Shown here: piece after piece, positions 28,478-34,599 of the stretch
How the letters are laid out: each line of letters starts with the position of its first letter
How positions within the stretch are numbered: position 1 is the first letter of the stretch
Source of the DNA: Euglena gracilis
Lineage: Eukaryota; Euglenida; Euglenophyceae; Euglenales
Assembly (NCBI GenBank): GCA_039621445.1
Contig: CP154954.1
Span: 25,680,954-25,744,953 of the forward strand
Length of the DNA: 64,000 nucleotides
Direction: 5' to 3'
Program-made: the position numbers and the translations under genes
The notes under the pieces: generated by a model
What the model was told of the DNA's origin: nothing
Seen by the model: only the letters and a program-made list of their open reading frames with translations
Database searches by the model: none

Positions 28478-31400
28478 ACCCATATGAACGTACCTTTCTC
28501 CTTGTATTCCGCCAACCGGTTTCAACGCTTCTTTACACAGCACCTGCCCCCCAATGGCAACTGTCTGTTCTGGCCTGCATACAGGCAAGGGAAGGGGAAC
28601 ACTTTGTCTCCTTCTTCTTCGTCACGTCGATCACCTTAGCTACCTTTTTGTCTGCCACCATCTGAAAACCGCGAGGAGGGGCTTGGGAAATAGGCAGGGC
28701 GAAGTCGTTCCCGAAAGAAAAAAAAATGTGCCAGGCGCACCCCGACACAATGCAATACTGTCCCGGACACGCACCCTGGCCACAACCAAGCCGGTGAACG
28801 GCAATCGATCGGAAAGCAATTTCACTGCACCAACATTCACGCATGCAGGGCCTATCTGCGCCATCTGGCGACACCAGTTTGTTTGCCGATTTTATTCCTG
28901 CCCCCTCCCCCACATAAAAAATGTAAATCGGAAAGCAGAAAAGAGGAATGACCGACTCAACAGGGACCCAGTCCAGAAGGGCAAGGCATGAGGTGTCCGA
29001 GCCACAAATCCTTTCGTCCGCTTCCACAAGCAATCCCCAACCCCCCCATTGATGGCGAAAGGCCCTTATTCAGAGACGGCGGGGCTGCCGCCACAGCACG
29101 CCGCACGCCTTGTGCAGGGTCTGGGCGATGGGGAGGTCGAAGATGCGCCCGCGGTCCCACTCCAGGGTGAATGTGTGGCCGCCCTTGAAGCAGGTCGGCA
29201 CCAGCCGCCAGAAACTCTCTGGGAGGGGGCGTGGAGCTTCGCCATGAGTTATGAATCCACGGCAAAGATGCATCCCGGCCAGGGGTTTTTTAGGGCCCGG
29301 GGTCCGGACCCACCCACCAACCCCCTGACCCCCTGGGGGACCCCCCCGGGGGGACTTGGGGGATGCTTCCGCACCGTGTGCACCGTGTGCGGCACCGTGT
29401 GCACCGTGTGAGAAGAATCACTCTACAAATGCCCAGCTTTCACAAATCGTCAGCAGTGCCTCATCTTGCATTCTTATTTTAGTGTAAGCTGAGTGATGTT
29501 GAACAGCAGAGGGGGAAAGATGATTTGTTGTCCAAAGAGCAGCATGCATCATGTTTCAGGCTGGTGTTGCCCCAATCGGTCCATGATTGTGTGACAGGCA
29601 AGGCTGTAGATTTGAATGAGTGGGATGAACGGGCAAATCAGTGACGGTAGATGGAATTCATCTGTTTGCGGGGTATGTTTGACAAAATATTTTGCACCAC
29701 CATCATTTCGTCACCAAGCACCTCTGATGATGCTGGGCGATGCTGGGCGATGCTGGATTTTTGGAGACCAGAGGTAGGGTTCCGATGCTGGGCAATGCTG
29801 GGCGATGCCGGCATTTTTTTTGCCTATTTTGAAGAATTAATCCCGTATTTATGATTAATAAGCACTTTTGGCCACTTTTTCTGACTGCTTTCGGTTAATT
29901 TTGACTGCTTTTGGGCATTTTTTTTGGCCCATTTTAAAGTACTTTTGCTGCTCTTTGGACATTTTTGGTCAATTTTCACCATTTGTGACTGTTTTTGCCA
30001 CTTTTGTCGGCTTTTGCCCATTCGCGGGTTAGGACTGTCAAAGGTGGGTTGCCGACCGCAGCCGACTGCAGCCGACCGCGCAACTTTTTTCTAATTGATG
30101 TCGATTTTTCAGTGAGAATGAGGAATCAGGCTCATTTTTATCCCAGATTTTGAGATTTTTCTGGCTCATCTGGTTCATATTGTCATTTACGGCGATTTTT
30201 GGCCGCTTTGGGCATTTTAGGTCGCTGTTTTCCCCTTTTGGCCCATTTGTCACCGTAATTCACCAATTTTGACTTATTTTGACCATTTTTGGCCACTTTT
30301 TGCCCACTTCTTGCAATTTTGGGCCACTTTGTCCTGCTCTTGGGCATTTTGGGCCATTTTTGACCTTTTAAAGCCATTTTCGACCTTTTTTTTGTTATTT
30401 TTGCCCCTTTTTTGGTCTATTTTTGGTCCAATTTGACCATTTTTGAGCATTTTGCGCCAGTTTGTTGCCAAAAGTGAACAAAAGCTGCTAAAGTGACCAA
30501 AATTGGCCAACACCACTTTGGACATTTTTTTTGTTATTTTTGTCTGCTTTTGGTAACTTTTTGGTAAATTTTTGTTTTACACCTGATTCTTGCCACACGG
30601 TGCCACACGGTGCACGCGGTGCACACGGTGCACACGGTGCCGCACACGGTGCACACGGTGCCGCACACGGTGCACACGGTGCCGCACACGGTGCACAAGG
30701 TGCCGCACACGGTGCACACGGTGCCGCACACGGTGCACACGGTGCCGCACACGGTGCACACGATGCCGCACACGGTGCGGAACACACGGTGCACACGGTG
30801 CGGAAGCATCCCCTTGGGGGGACCACTTGGGAGTAAATTTTGGGGTCCAAAAAAAAAAACTCTCGGCACTTCGTGCCGAAAATACAGGAAAACCCTGCCT
30901 CCGGCAGGGTCCACTTGGCCTGACCCCCCCCCCGGGGGAGGCTCGGCCGCGACCCATCCACCCCCCCCACAGTTCTGGCGCCGCAAGGCAGAGGCACACC
31001 AGGCTTGAAAGACATGATTTCGTCATGTCGCTTTACGCAGAACCCAAGGGTCGGTGTTTGGCAGGGCCCGTAGCTGATCAGCCTGCGGCCAAGACAGCCA
31101 GCGAGGGGCTCTGATTGAGTGAATATTTTCTTGCAATGAGCCCTGAACTGCGCAAACATTTGCAAGCCCAACCACCATTCCAGGTATAAAACTTGTTGTT
31201 CAAAATACGGAAGAGATCAGGGGGTTGCATCCCCCCCCTGCCGGCAGTCCAGCTCAGAGGCTGGTAAATTTTGGATGGCTGGAAAAAAGGCACTGTTTGA
31301 CTGCCCCCTCCTATTGTGGTCCCAATGCCCAGGTCGAACTGGGTTCACAAAGGGTCCAACTGGGGTAGTTTCAAAAATCCAACAGAACTGATTCCCGAAA

Positions 31401-34275
31401 TCAACAACATACACCAAATTTGAGCTGGGTGGTCAACTTTATTGACGAACTTTTCCCATTCAACCCATTTCATCACCCACCAAAGCAAAGTTACACCAGG
31501 CCGTGCAGGCGAGAACACAGGAATTGAAACTTATTCGTGGGTCTGGCTGGAACCGCAAGGGGTGGGAGGGTCCAGCCAGTCAGCCGCCTTTTCAGGAAAG
31601 AAAGCTGATATTAAATCCCGATGTATGTGTTGCCTTAACCCCAGTCAACAGAGGGGCTGACTGTTCTTTGACCGAGACACAAAGGGAAGGTTGTGTCTCG
31701 GTCAAAGGTTGTAACCGAGGCTCAGGCAAGGCAGCACTAAAAGCCATAACGCCCAACCTCATCTGGGAACAACGTTTTGACACAGGCAAACACACTTCGC
31801 GTCCAGCGTGTTGTACTTGCCCTGGAAATACTTCGTCTGATACCGCGTGAAGGCAACCCCAACCTTCAGATCCAGCTCCTGGGCATCGGGGTGGGTGGGG
31901 GGGGGGAGTGGGATGGTCTCCATCTGTTCATGCCGCCAACACACAAACCAGGCAAGTGCGGACTGAGGACCCAAAGCACATGCTCCCCAACCTGCCGGGC
32001 ATCGACGGAGAGGGACTCAAGCTCGTTCGGCTTCACCAAAGCATCCATTGCCCTGTGGGGAAAGGGTCCGAGGTCTTTGAGGTCTTTGTTAGCCAAGCAT
32101 ACCACCGGGCTTCTTCTATTCATCAACCCCTGGGGTGCCATGTGCTGTGGGGTACCTGCCTGTCACGATCCATGGGGAGTTGCTATACAAACTGCCCACC
32201 CCAAAACTGCGGAGGTGGGAAATGCCCCTCCTCCTCCTCCTAGAACCCCCTGCGAAAGCCTGGACTTGACCGAATTGAAATGGACTGCAACAAAGAAGCG
32301 AATGCCAAGCCACAATGCCAATAAATAAAGTCACTGGTCTTAAAGTCGCAAGAGACTCTCAAATTGTCCAAGCAATGAATCAACGCCAGCAGAGACACAG
32401 GAAAGTGTCCAGTCTGTATGAAAATGACCAAACTGCACACATTACTAATCATTTCTCTTTCGACAACTGGCATGCATTAAACCACCCCCAAAGATCATGA
32501 ACACAAACCCCGCATGCCAACCTCTGGATGTCACTGGCGGTGATGGCAGAGAATTTGGCCCGGTAAATGTTGGACATGCCCTGGTTGCCCCGGATGTTCT
32601 TCTCCACGATGGAGATGACCTGCAGGGGGGGAATGCAATATGGACCCTCAAAAATGCGACACAAAAAAAAATGCAAACAAGCATAAATGAACACAAAAAA
32701 GTGCAAGTGGCATTTAAAATCCCTTAGGAGCTCCCCGGGATGTACATTGCTGGAGAGGAGTGAGGAAAATTGTCGGCTAACCCGGGGAAAATTTTTTATT
32801 TGCATAAAAATAAGCATTTTGTTGACAAAAAAAGCAAAAAAATGACAAAAAAAGACAAATTTTTGATCTTGGGTGAAAATCAGAATCAACGAGGAATTCT
32901 TTCATAGGTCAAGAAATTCCTTAAGAAAAATCCAAAAAATCGCCGGAAAAAAACACAAAAAAAAAACGCCAAAAATGTCTTTGTGTTCCCCCTGTGGCTG
33001 CATCGGTGCTGGAGATTTTCTCTGCATCTGTTGGGACCATTCTCGAACTGGAAAAAAAATCAGGTTTGATTGTATGTTTTGGGGGGGGGAGCCCACGCAA
33101 AACAAAAAAAGGGGAAATCTTCTCAAAAATGTCTAAATGTGCTGAGTCGAAACTGAAAACTGGCACCCCCCCCCCCTGGGAAACTGTCACCTGACAGGTC
33201 GGCCAAAACCGGGGACCCTGACAACTTCCTATCATGACAGGTTGGCCGGTCCCACGGACCCTGACAATTTCCTGGTGGGGAGCCTGACAGTATCCTGGGT
33301 AGGGCACTTCAGGGGGAAATCAATGAAAAATGACTCCAACAGGTTGGACGGTACCGGGGACCCTAACAACTTCCTATGCTGACAAGTTGGCCAATACCCG
33401 GGACCCTGACAGTTTCCCAGGCGGGACCCTGACAGGATCTCGGGCATGACAGTTTCCCAGGGGGGTAGGTAGGAACATAAACAGAAGACGCAAAAGAAAA
33501 CATTGAGTTTCCTGGCATAAAAAAAAACGTCAACAAATGCAAAAAAAGCCAAAATAACACATGCGTGTTTCCCCCTGAGGGGTTGGGAATACTTCAAAGC
33601 AGATGTTTTCCCCTTCTCGATCACAATCCAGCCACAACACGAGGTAGTCGATACCCTTGGACTCTGCCTGAGGAGGAAGAGCGCAAAGCCAACAAGCTTG
33701 CATAGGGGGGGGGTGAGAGAAGAAAACACACACAAGACGCTTCCTTGGGACTTGATACCAAGTCAGGCAGGCTCAGGCCCCCCCCCCAATAGACCACACA
33801 TCCTTCTGCAAAAAGGTCATTGACTGGTTGCAAAGGGTTCAAAGACTTCAAGGTCAGATGCAGGGGAGGGGCTCGTTGCCGCGAGGTTGGGGTTTTAGTG
33901 TTAACAGATGAAAGGAGTTAAGTTGCAAAATACATATTTCTCAGGTTTTTTTTGTTTCAGAATTGGTTTTCACCGACCTTCCCCCAATATCCCAGGCACA
34001 GTGATGTTCCACGAATGTACCATTGGGGCTTTTGAGGATGATGCATATGCAGTCAACGGGATTTTAAAGACACACGGTGCCTTGAGCAGGGTTTTCCCCC
34101 CAGAAGTGGTCACCTGACAAGTCAGCTGATACGGGCCCAAGGTGATAACGTCCGGGGTGGGTCAACCTGACGGGGTAACAACACAGCTTTCCAGGGGGGG
34201 GGGGTATGAGAAAAGGGAATGCCTTGAGGTGGGCCACGACGTTGGTTGACGGGTTGGACTCGTTCTTCAGGGTCT
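3854..34275 (-). CDS. TOP3B: DNA topoisomerase 3-beta, 24 exons, 5' end missing
   Basis: Type IA topoisomerase, which passes single strands of DNA (and RNA in known TOP3B proteins) through a transient 5'-phosphotyrosine break. Twenty-four exons join in phase (high to low): 34275-34223, 33667-33593, 32619-32522, 32052-31992, 31878-31796, 31082-31000, 29218-29100, 28661-28603, 28071-27987, 27208-27094, 26816-26684, 23270-23097, 21788-21671, 21465-21390, 20879-20821, 20441-20349, 20039-19982, 18687-18637, 18452-18395, 18178-18112, 14907-14778, 6401-6238, 4659-4505, 3959-3854. The product aligns end to end with animal TOP3B from about residue 87: Toprim acidic motif [16 protein letters not shown], active-site tyrosine in [28 protein letters not shown], four or more CxxC zinc pairs, and an RG/KG-rich tail. 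About 756 residues are visible against about 862 in human. The first 86 or so residues, with the EKPS motif, were not found up to 64 kb. The 6238/4659 junction is the least sure. Confidence 0.95.
4505..4659 (-). CDS. TOP3B: TOP3B exon 23: last zinc ribbon
   Basis: The exon encodes [20 protein letters not shown], then [18 protein letters not shown] and [17 protein letters not shown] and CILCD match the CSVC and CVFCD pairs before the RG tail in animal TOP3B, and KDKSPL matches KAKSPL. The start is set at the acceptor that gives phase 0. The GTATGC donor at 4504 leaves two bases that join the next exon as TTC. Confidence 0.85.
4765..5040 (+). repeat. dispersed repeat with GGCCATTTTA units, copy 1
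   Basis: GGCCATTTTAGGCCAT-like units (4765-4815) lead into about 200 bp (4850-5030) that align, diverged, with 40360-40560: shared words include TTTTTGTCCC, AACATGTGCGAA/AATGTGTGCAAA, CTGGATCAA and GAGGAATTCTGA. Lies in a TOP3B intron. Confidence 0.7.
5050..5320. repeat. GAGGCTGG repeat and GGACCCCCCCA tandem
   Basis: 5060-5130 (TTAGAGGCTGGAAAATTT, GGCTGGCTGAAAAAAGGCTG) recurs at 24768-24830 and 31252-31310, all in TOP3B introns. 5212-5287 is a tandem of about seven 10-11 bp units AGGACCCCCC, ending in a G-run that can pair back to it. The rest of this intron (5320-6230) shows nothing I recognise. Confidence 0.65.
6238..6401 (-). CDS. TOP3B: TOP3B exon 22: cysteine-rich zinc module
   Basis: The exon starts after CCGCAG and encodes [18 protein letters not shown], then [16 protein letters not shown] and [11 protein letters not shown]. 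It matches the GCNECTHPSC to VLVLDP region of animal TOP3B. Its 3' end is ambiguous: GT occurs at both 6240 and 6237, and either donor leaves phase 0. The last part is shorter than in animals by about eight residues, so a small exon between 6.2 and 4.7 kb could have been missed. Confidence 0.85.
6591..7624. mobile_element. TIR element with TACCTGTACAGGTA iterations and a 78-bp tandem core
   Basis: The ends are inverted copies: GGGGGGTTCTGGGG then GGTACGTACCTGG on the left; CCAGGTACGTACC then CCCCCAGAACCCCCC on the right. Inside, both flanks carry many GTACCTGTACAGGTAC and ACGCAGGTCCTGGGGGG units, and CGGCGCCGACAAGGCCTATG occurs twice direct (6730, 6917) and once inverted (7525). The centre (7041-7320) holds about 3.5 units of 78 bp (starts near 7143, 7221, 7299). 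No transposase frame. Lies in the 8.4-kb TOP3B intron. Confidence 0.75.
7661..7801 (+). repeat. ATCC microsatellite
   Basis: About 35 units of CCAT/ATCC with rare CCGT and CAACC variants, between the TACCTGTA element and the CTTAGGCGGCC element. Frames reading HPSI or GWMD across it are not genes. Confidence 0.9.
7869..14140. mobile_element. outer CTTAGGCGGCC transposon (6.27 kb with a nested copy)
   Basis: Left end CTTAGGCGGCCTAACTCG at 7869 is matched inverted at 14117-14140 over 24 bp. The 5-bp target duplication TGAAT lies at 7864-7868 and 14141-14145. Without the nested insertion the element is about 2.62 kb. It carries dispersed palindromes of GCGC-N4-GCGC form with N4 of TTAA (9490, 9835, 9855, 9888), CAAA/TTTG (8280, 8335, 8608), CGAA (8390, 9612), CGAC next to the left end and GAAA next to the right end. 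No transposase frame; probably non-autonomous. 5-bp duplications exclude hAT, mariner and piggyBac types. Confidence 0.9.
10039..13686. mobile_element. inner CTTAGGCGGCC transposon (3.65 kb), nested
   Basis: TIRs of 32 bp start CTTAGGCGGCCGTGAAGG (10039) and end in the inverse at 13686. The 5-bp duplication TATGT lies at 10034-10038 and 13687-13691. The interior is strongly GC-rich and holds about 18-20 scattered copies of GCGCAGGTGCGC or its complement (for example 10168, 10232, 10527, 10553, 10646, 11115, 12208, 12290, 12620, 12708, 13323, 13632). Long open frames inside follow base composition and show no protein family. Confidence 0.9.
14160..14777. other. intron DNA with CA-rich tract
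   Basis: 14164-14243 is an ACAC-rich microsatellite. Beyond it lie T/A-rich DNA with runs and GGCGCAAAGCGCC at 14456-14468; nothing else recognised before the TOP3B exon at 14778. Confidence 0.6.
14778..14907 (-). CDS. TOP3B: TOP3B exon 21: second zinc ribbon, first half
   Basis: The exon encodes [20 protein letters not shown], then [22 protein letters not shown]. It matches the ELRCPLDDFELVLW to YPLCPYCYNHPPF segment of animal TOP3B. The acceptor is CCCCAG and the donor GTGTGC; the last base joins the next exon as A|CG. The upstream intron is 3.2 kb and the downstream intron 8.4 kb. Confidence 0.93.
15719..16045. repeat. CCAGTCAGTCACTC repeat with C/G-run palindromes, copy 1
   Basis: Blocks of CCCCCCGGGGGG palindromes alternate with AAAAACCAGTCAGTCACTC. 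A clear relative lies at 21064-21357 with the same order (CCGACCCCCGGGG, CCAGTCACTCACTTTT, GGGTCGGCCA, GGGTCCGGGCCAAAAA, CCAGTCACCCACCC). Both are in TOP3B introns. The ends GCTTACCGACCCC and GGTCAGTGCTTAAGC are roughly inverted. Confidence 0.7.
16468..17715. mobile_element. element with TGGTGTCCACAAATGAACC iterations
   Basis: Units like TTTTTGGTGTCCACAGATG followed by AACCACAAA recur four times at 16500-16620 and about six times at 17545-17715, with an inverted unit (GTGTGGTTCACAAAA) at the left edge. About 0.9 kb of unrelated AT-rich DNA lies between, including AATATGCA repeats (17300-17420). The plan (same motif at both ends, one terminal unit inverted) matches other elements here, but exact ends were not fixed. 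Confidence 0.5.
18112..18687 (-). CDS. TOP3B: TOP3B exons 18-20: MDELME and first zinc ribbon
   Basis: Exon 18687-18637 encodes [17 protein letters not shown]. Exon 18452-18395 encodes [18 protein letters not shown]. Exon 18178-18112 encodes [19 protein letters not shown] and TIK. Split codons G|GG and CG|G rebuild [11 protein letters not shown] and IPQRPQRLHC, residue for residue with the family spacing. CGIC and CGNC form the first C4 zinc ribbon of the C-terminal region. Confidence 0.93.
18688..19981. other. TOP3B intron without recognised content
   Basis: 1.29 kb, AT-rich, with a short GCACAATTGTGC palindrome repeated near 19250-19275 and C-runs at 19040 and 19080. No coding or element signal seen. 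Confidence 0.6.
19982..20441 (-). CDS. TOP3B: TOP3B exons 16-17: end of the catalytic core
   Basis: Exon 20441-20349 encodes [20 protein letters not shown] and [11 protein letters not shown]. Exon 20039-19982 encodes [19 protein letters not shown]. They match the DAELVLP and TLDVFKRKFHYF segments of animal TOP3B. The acceptor of the second exon is TTTATCAG; the donor of the first is GTGTGT. Confidence 0.92.
20821..21788 (-). CDS. TOP3B: TOP3B exons 13-15: [10 protein letters not shown] to GRRVVPT region
   Basis: Exon 21788-21671 encodes [20 protein letters not shown] and [16 protein letters not shown]. Exon 21465-21390 encodes [20 protein letters not shown] and YVGIK. Exon 20879-20821 encodes [19 protein letters not shown]. 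Joins MEK|NGIG and A|GRR restore the family sequence exactly. These motifs line the DNA-binding channel of type IA enzymes. The intron between the last two holds a CAGTCAGTCACTC repeat at 21064-21357. Confidence 0.94.
21064..21357. repeat. CCAGTCAGTCACTC repeat, copy 2
   Basis: Relative of 15719-16045 with the same block order: CCGACCCCCGGGGGGG, AAAAACCAGTCACTCAC, CCCCCCGGGAGGGGTCGG, GGGGTCCAGGCCAAAAAC and TAGTCAGTCACTC. It fills most of the 510-bp intron between TOP3B exons 20879-20821 and 21465-21390. Confidence 0.7.
21789..23096. other. TOP3B intron with C/G-run repeat DNA
   Basis: 22810-23040 is rich in C/G runs with GGGCCCGAAAATGG, GGCGCTGG-like and CCCCCCGGGGGG words, resembling the C/G-run repeats at 39.6-39.85 kb. 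The remainder shows no recognised feature. Confidence 0.5.
23097..23270 (-). CDS. TOP3B: TOP3B exon 12: central domain
   Basis: This exon opens [20 protein letters not shown], continues [14 protein letters not shown], and ends [18 protein letters not shown]. It aligns with the YEYITRHFIATVSHDCKY region of animal TOP3B. The acceptor is CACAG and the donor GTGTGG. Flanking introns are 3.4 kb upstream, holding a CCTTAAAAA element, and 1.3 kb downstream, holding C/G-run repeat DNA near 22.96 kb. Confidence 0.93.
23271..25104. other. TOP3B intron, mostly unrecognised
   Basis: 23330-23530 is rich in AAC/AAT triplets. 23830-24040 holds loosely repeated GCACAA/TTGTGC words. 24746-24850 is a copy of the GAGGCTGG repeat behind a C/G-run palindrome, and 25040-25105 is another C/G-run block. 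No exon seen. Confidence 0.5.
25403..25672 (+). repeat. 270-bp dispersed repeat, copy 1
   Basis: Aligns along its length with 35064-35410. Shared words include GAGGTAGTGTG, AATTGATGATG/AATTGATGACG, CTGCAACAGC, GAAATACCCGGGATGTGTCG and GCATAATTTGTGGGG. The copies look roughly 80-85 percent alike by eye. Confidence 0.85.
25675..25758 (+). repeat. 84-bp dispersed repeat, related to 45918-46004
   Basis: TTTTCGGTCCCGC, GGGGAA-CACG-GGTTT, GGATT-GGGGAGG and CTTAATTTTA occur in the same order at 45918-46004, inside the TA-flanked element there. Confidence 0.6.
25761..25835 (+). mobile_element. orphan left end of a CTTAGGCGGCC transposon
   Basis: CTTAGGCGGCCGGATTTG with the adjoining TTAAG stretch at 25761 begins a left end, followed about 45 bp on by the palindrome GCGCAAATGCGC. 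No matching right end with a target duplication was found nearby; the only compatible right end is 11.4 kb away at 37130. Confidence 0.7.
26450..26600 (+). repeat. GGTTCAAGTAC short tandem
   Basis: GGGTCTGTTTCAGGGT and TTGGTTCAAGTAC-TTCAAGG units repeat four to five times just downstream (in transcript sense) of the TOP3B exon at 26684. Confidence 0.7.
26684..27208 (-). CDS. TOP3B: TOP3B exons 10-11: active-site tyrosine exon
   Basis: Exon 27208-27094 starts [18 protein letters not shown]. The tyrosine of ISYPRTES (about residue 251 of the visible part, matching Tyr336 of human) is the nucleophile that holds the cleaved strand. It continues [19 protein letters not shown]. Exon 26816-26684 gives [13 protein letters not shown], then the conserved [19 protein letters not shown] and ASWR. 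Both are strongly GC-rich at third positions, unlike the surrounding intron DNA. A split codon G|TG joins them in phase. Confidence 0.95.
27262..27475. repeat. C/G-run repeat ending GGCTCGGCCGGACCCA, copy 1
   Basis: Order: TTTTTTTAAGACCGGGGGAG, C-runs, CCCACTCACTTTTCCCCG, an A-rich stretch, GGCTCGGCCGGACCCAACC. A close relative is 48060-48305; looser ones are at 30812-30965 and 55495-55745. It fills the short TOP3B intron between 27208 and 27987. Confidence 0.75.
27987..28661 (-). CDS. TOP3B: TOP3B exons 8-9: lysine-rich linker and NTVEML helix
   Basis: Exon 28661-28603 is short and lysine-rich ([19 protein letters not shown]), matching the charged linker after the FDxxIAQ stretch in other TOP3B proteins. 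Exon 28071-27987 encodes [16 protein letters not shown] and [11 protein letters not shown], the helix region before the active-site loop. Codon AA|G joins them in phase. The linker is weakly conserved, so this exon rests mainly on splice phase and charge; the second exon is unambiguous. Confidence 0.88.
28072..29099. other. two short TOP3B introns
   Basis: 28072-28602 holds a TA microsatellite (28449-28473) in AT-rich DNA. 28662-29099 shows no recognised repeat or gene apart from the exon at 28661-28603 between them. Confidence 0.6.
29100..31082 (-). CDS. TOP3B: TOP3B exons 6-7: [10 protein letters not shown] core motif
   Basis: Exon 31082-31000 encodes [20 protein letters not shown] then EIMSFKP, among the most conserved stretches of type IA enzymes. 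Exon 29218-29100 encodes [14 protein letters not shown] and [17 protein letters not shown]. The split codon G|AG rebuilds SFKPESFW. The 1.78-kb intron between them is almost wholly made of the 29361-30811 element and a C/G-rich repeat, so this intron grew by insertion. Confidence 0.93.
29361..30811. mobile_element. TIR element with GCACCGTGTG iterations (1.45 kb)
   Basis: A perfect 29-bp inverted end: GGATGCTTCCGCACCGTGTG and nine more bases at 29361-29389, and its complement at 30783-30811. The left side has four GCACCGTGTG units; the right side has about 20 in tandem (30596-30800) with a GCCGCACACGGTGCACACG higher-order unit. A second tandem, GATGCTGGGC, lies at 29728-29815. It takes up most of the 1.78-kb TOP3B intron in which it sits. 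No transposase frame. Confidence 0.85.
30812..30999. repeat. C/G-run repeat with a hairpin core
   Basis: Contains CTCGGCACTTCGTGCCGA, a hairpin, then CCCTGCCTCCGGCAGGG, a second hairpin, then C-runs and GGCTCGGCCGCGACCCA. The layout matches 48060-48305 (TCGGCGCCGA) and 55495-55745 (GGCGCTTCGCGCC), with the stem bases changed on both sides. Confidence 0.6.
31083..31795. other. TOP3B intron with a GAGGCTGG repeat
   Basis: 31222-31330 is the third copy of the C-run plus GAGGCTGG repeat. The perfect hairpin-like pair TTGACCGAGACACAA at 31666 and TTGTGTCTCGGTCAA at 31691 stands out. No other feature seen. Confidence 0.6.
31796..32619 (-). CDS. TOP3B: TOP3B exons 3-5: end of Toprim and start of the topoisomerase core
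   Basis: Exon 32619-32522 starts with VISIVEK and contains [15 protein letters not shown]. Exon 32052-31992 continues [20 protein letters not shown]. Exon 31878-31796 gives [18 protein letters not shown] followed by [10 protein letters not shown]. All three joins keep the reading frame (AG+G, phase 0, AA+G) and reproduce the family spacing without gaps of more than a few residues. SVDARQELDL is the diagnostic join from Toprim into domain II. Acceptors are CAG after pyrimidine-rich stretches; donors are GTTGGC, GTTGGG and GTGTGT. Confidence 0.93.
33171..33465. mobile_element. 295-bp element with GACCCTGACAGTTTCC iterations
   Basis: Perfect 19-bp inverted ends: CCCCCCTGGGAAACTGTCA at 33171-33189 and its complement at 33447-33465. 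Inside, GACCCTGACA-(A/G)(C/T)TTCC and GACAGGTTGGCCGGT alternate about six times. It lies in the TOP3B intron between exons 32619 and 33593. Confidence 0.85.
33593..34275 (-). CDS. TOP3B: TOP3B exons 1-2 of those visible: Toprim domain
   Basis: Exon 34275-34223 encodes [18 protein letters not shown], matching the segment just before the Toprim metal site. It follows a TTCCACAG acceptor and needs one base from a missing upstream exon. To keep the family spacing (14 residues between the conserved N and the D of GIDYLVLW) it must end AAG before GCATTC, which makes this a GC donor. Exon 33667-33593 carries [18 protein letters not shown], with the DxDxE acidic triad that binds magnesium in type IA enzymes. 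The intron between them holds nothing I recognise beyond C-runs and a CCTGACA-like stretch near 34.1 kb. Confidence 0.92.
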
Positions 34276-34599
34276 CTGTGGAAAAGCAGGGAGAGGAAAT
34301 CCTGCGATCATTCGGGAAACGTTATCGCTGGAGAGTCAGCACCCTGCTGGTTTACAATCCTGCTGGTTTGTGCTGAAGGTGCACATGCTGCTTACCGGGT
34401 GACGCAAATAGGGCCAAGGGTGGGATTGGTGCTCTCGTACATCAAACGGAGGGAAACACACACCCACTGTTACGACACTTGGAACTGGTTCTGAATCATT
34501 GGCTGAAGTGGCTTGGATACTGCAGCCGCCCGTAAGAACACAGGGAGCGATATTACATCACACACCACAGAATACGTCAGCGAGACATCACACAACTGA

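Noticed and set aside
30534-31114. HRVHRVRH and TRCTRCR repeat frames
   Set aside because: Produced by the GCACCGTGTG tandem of the 29361-30811 element.
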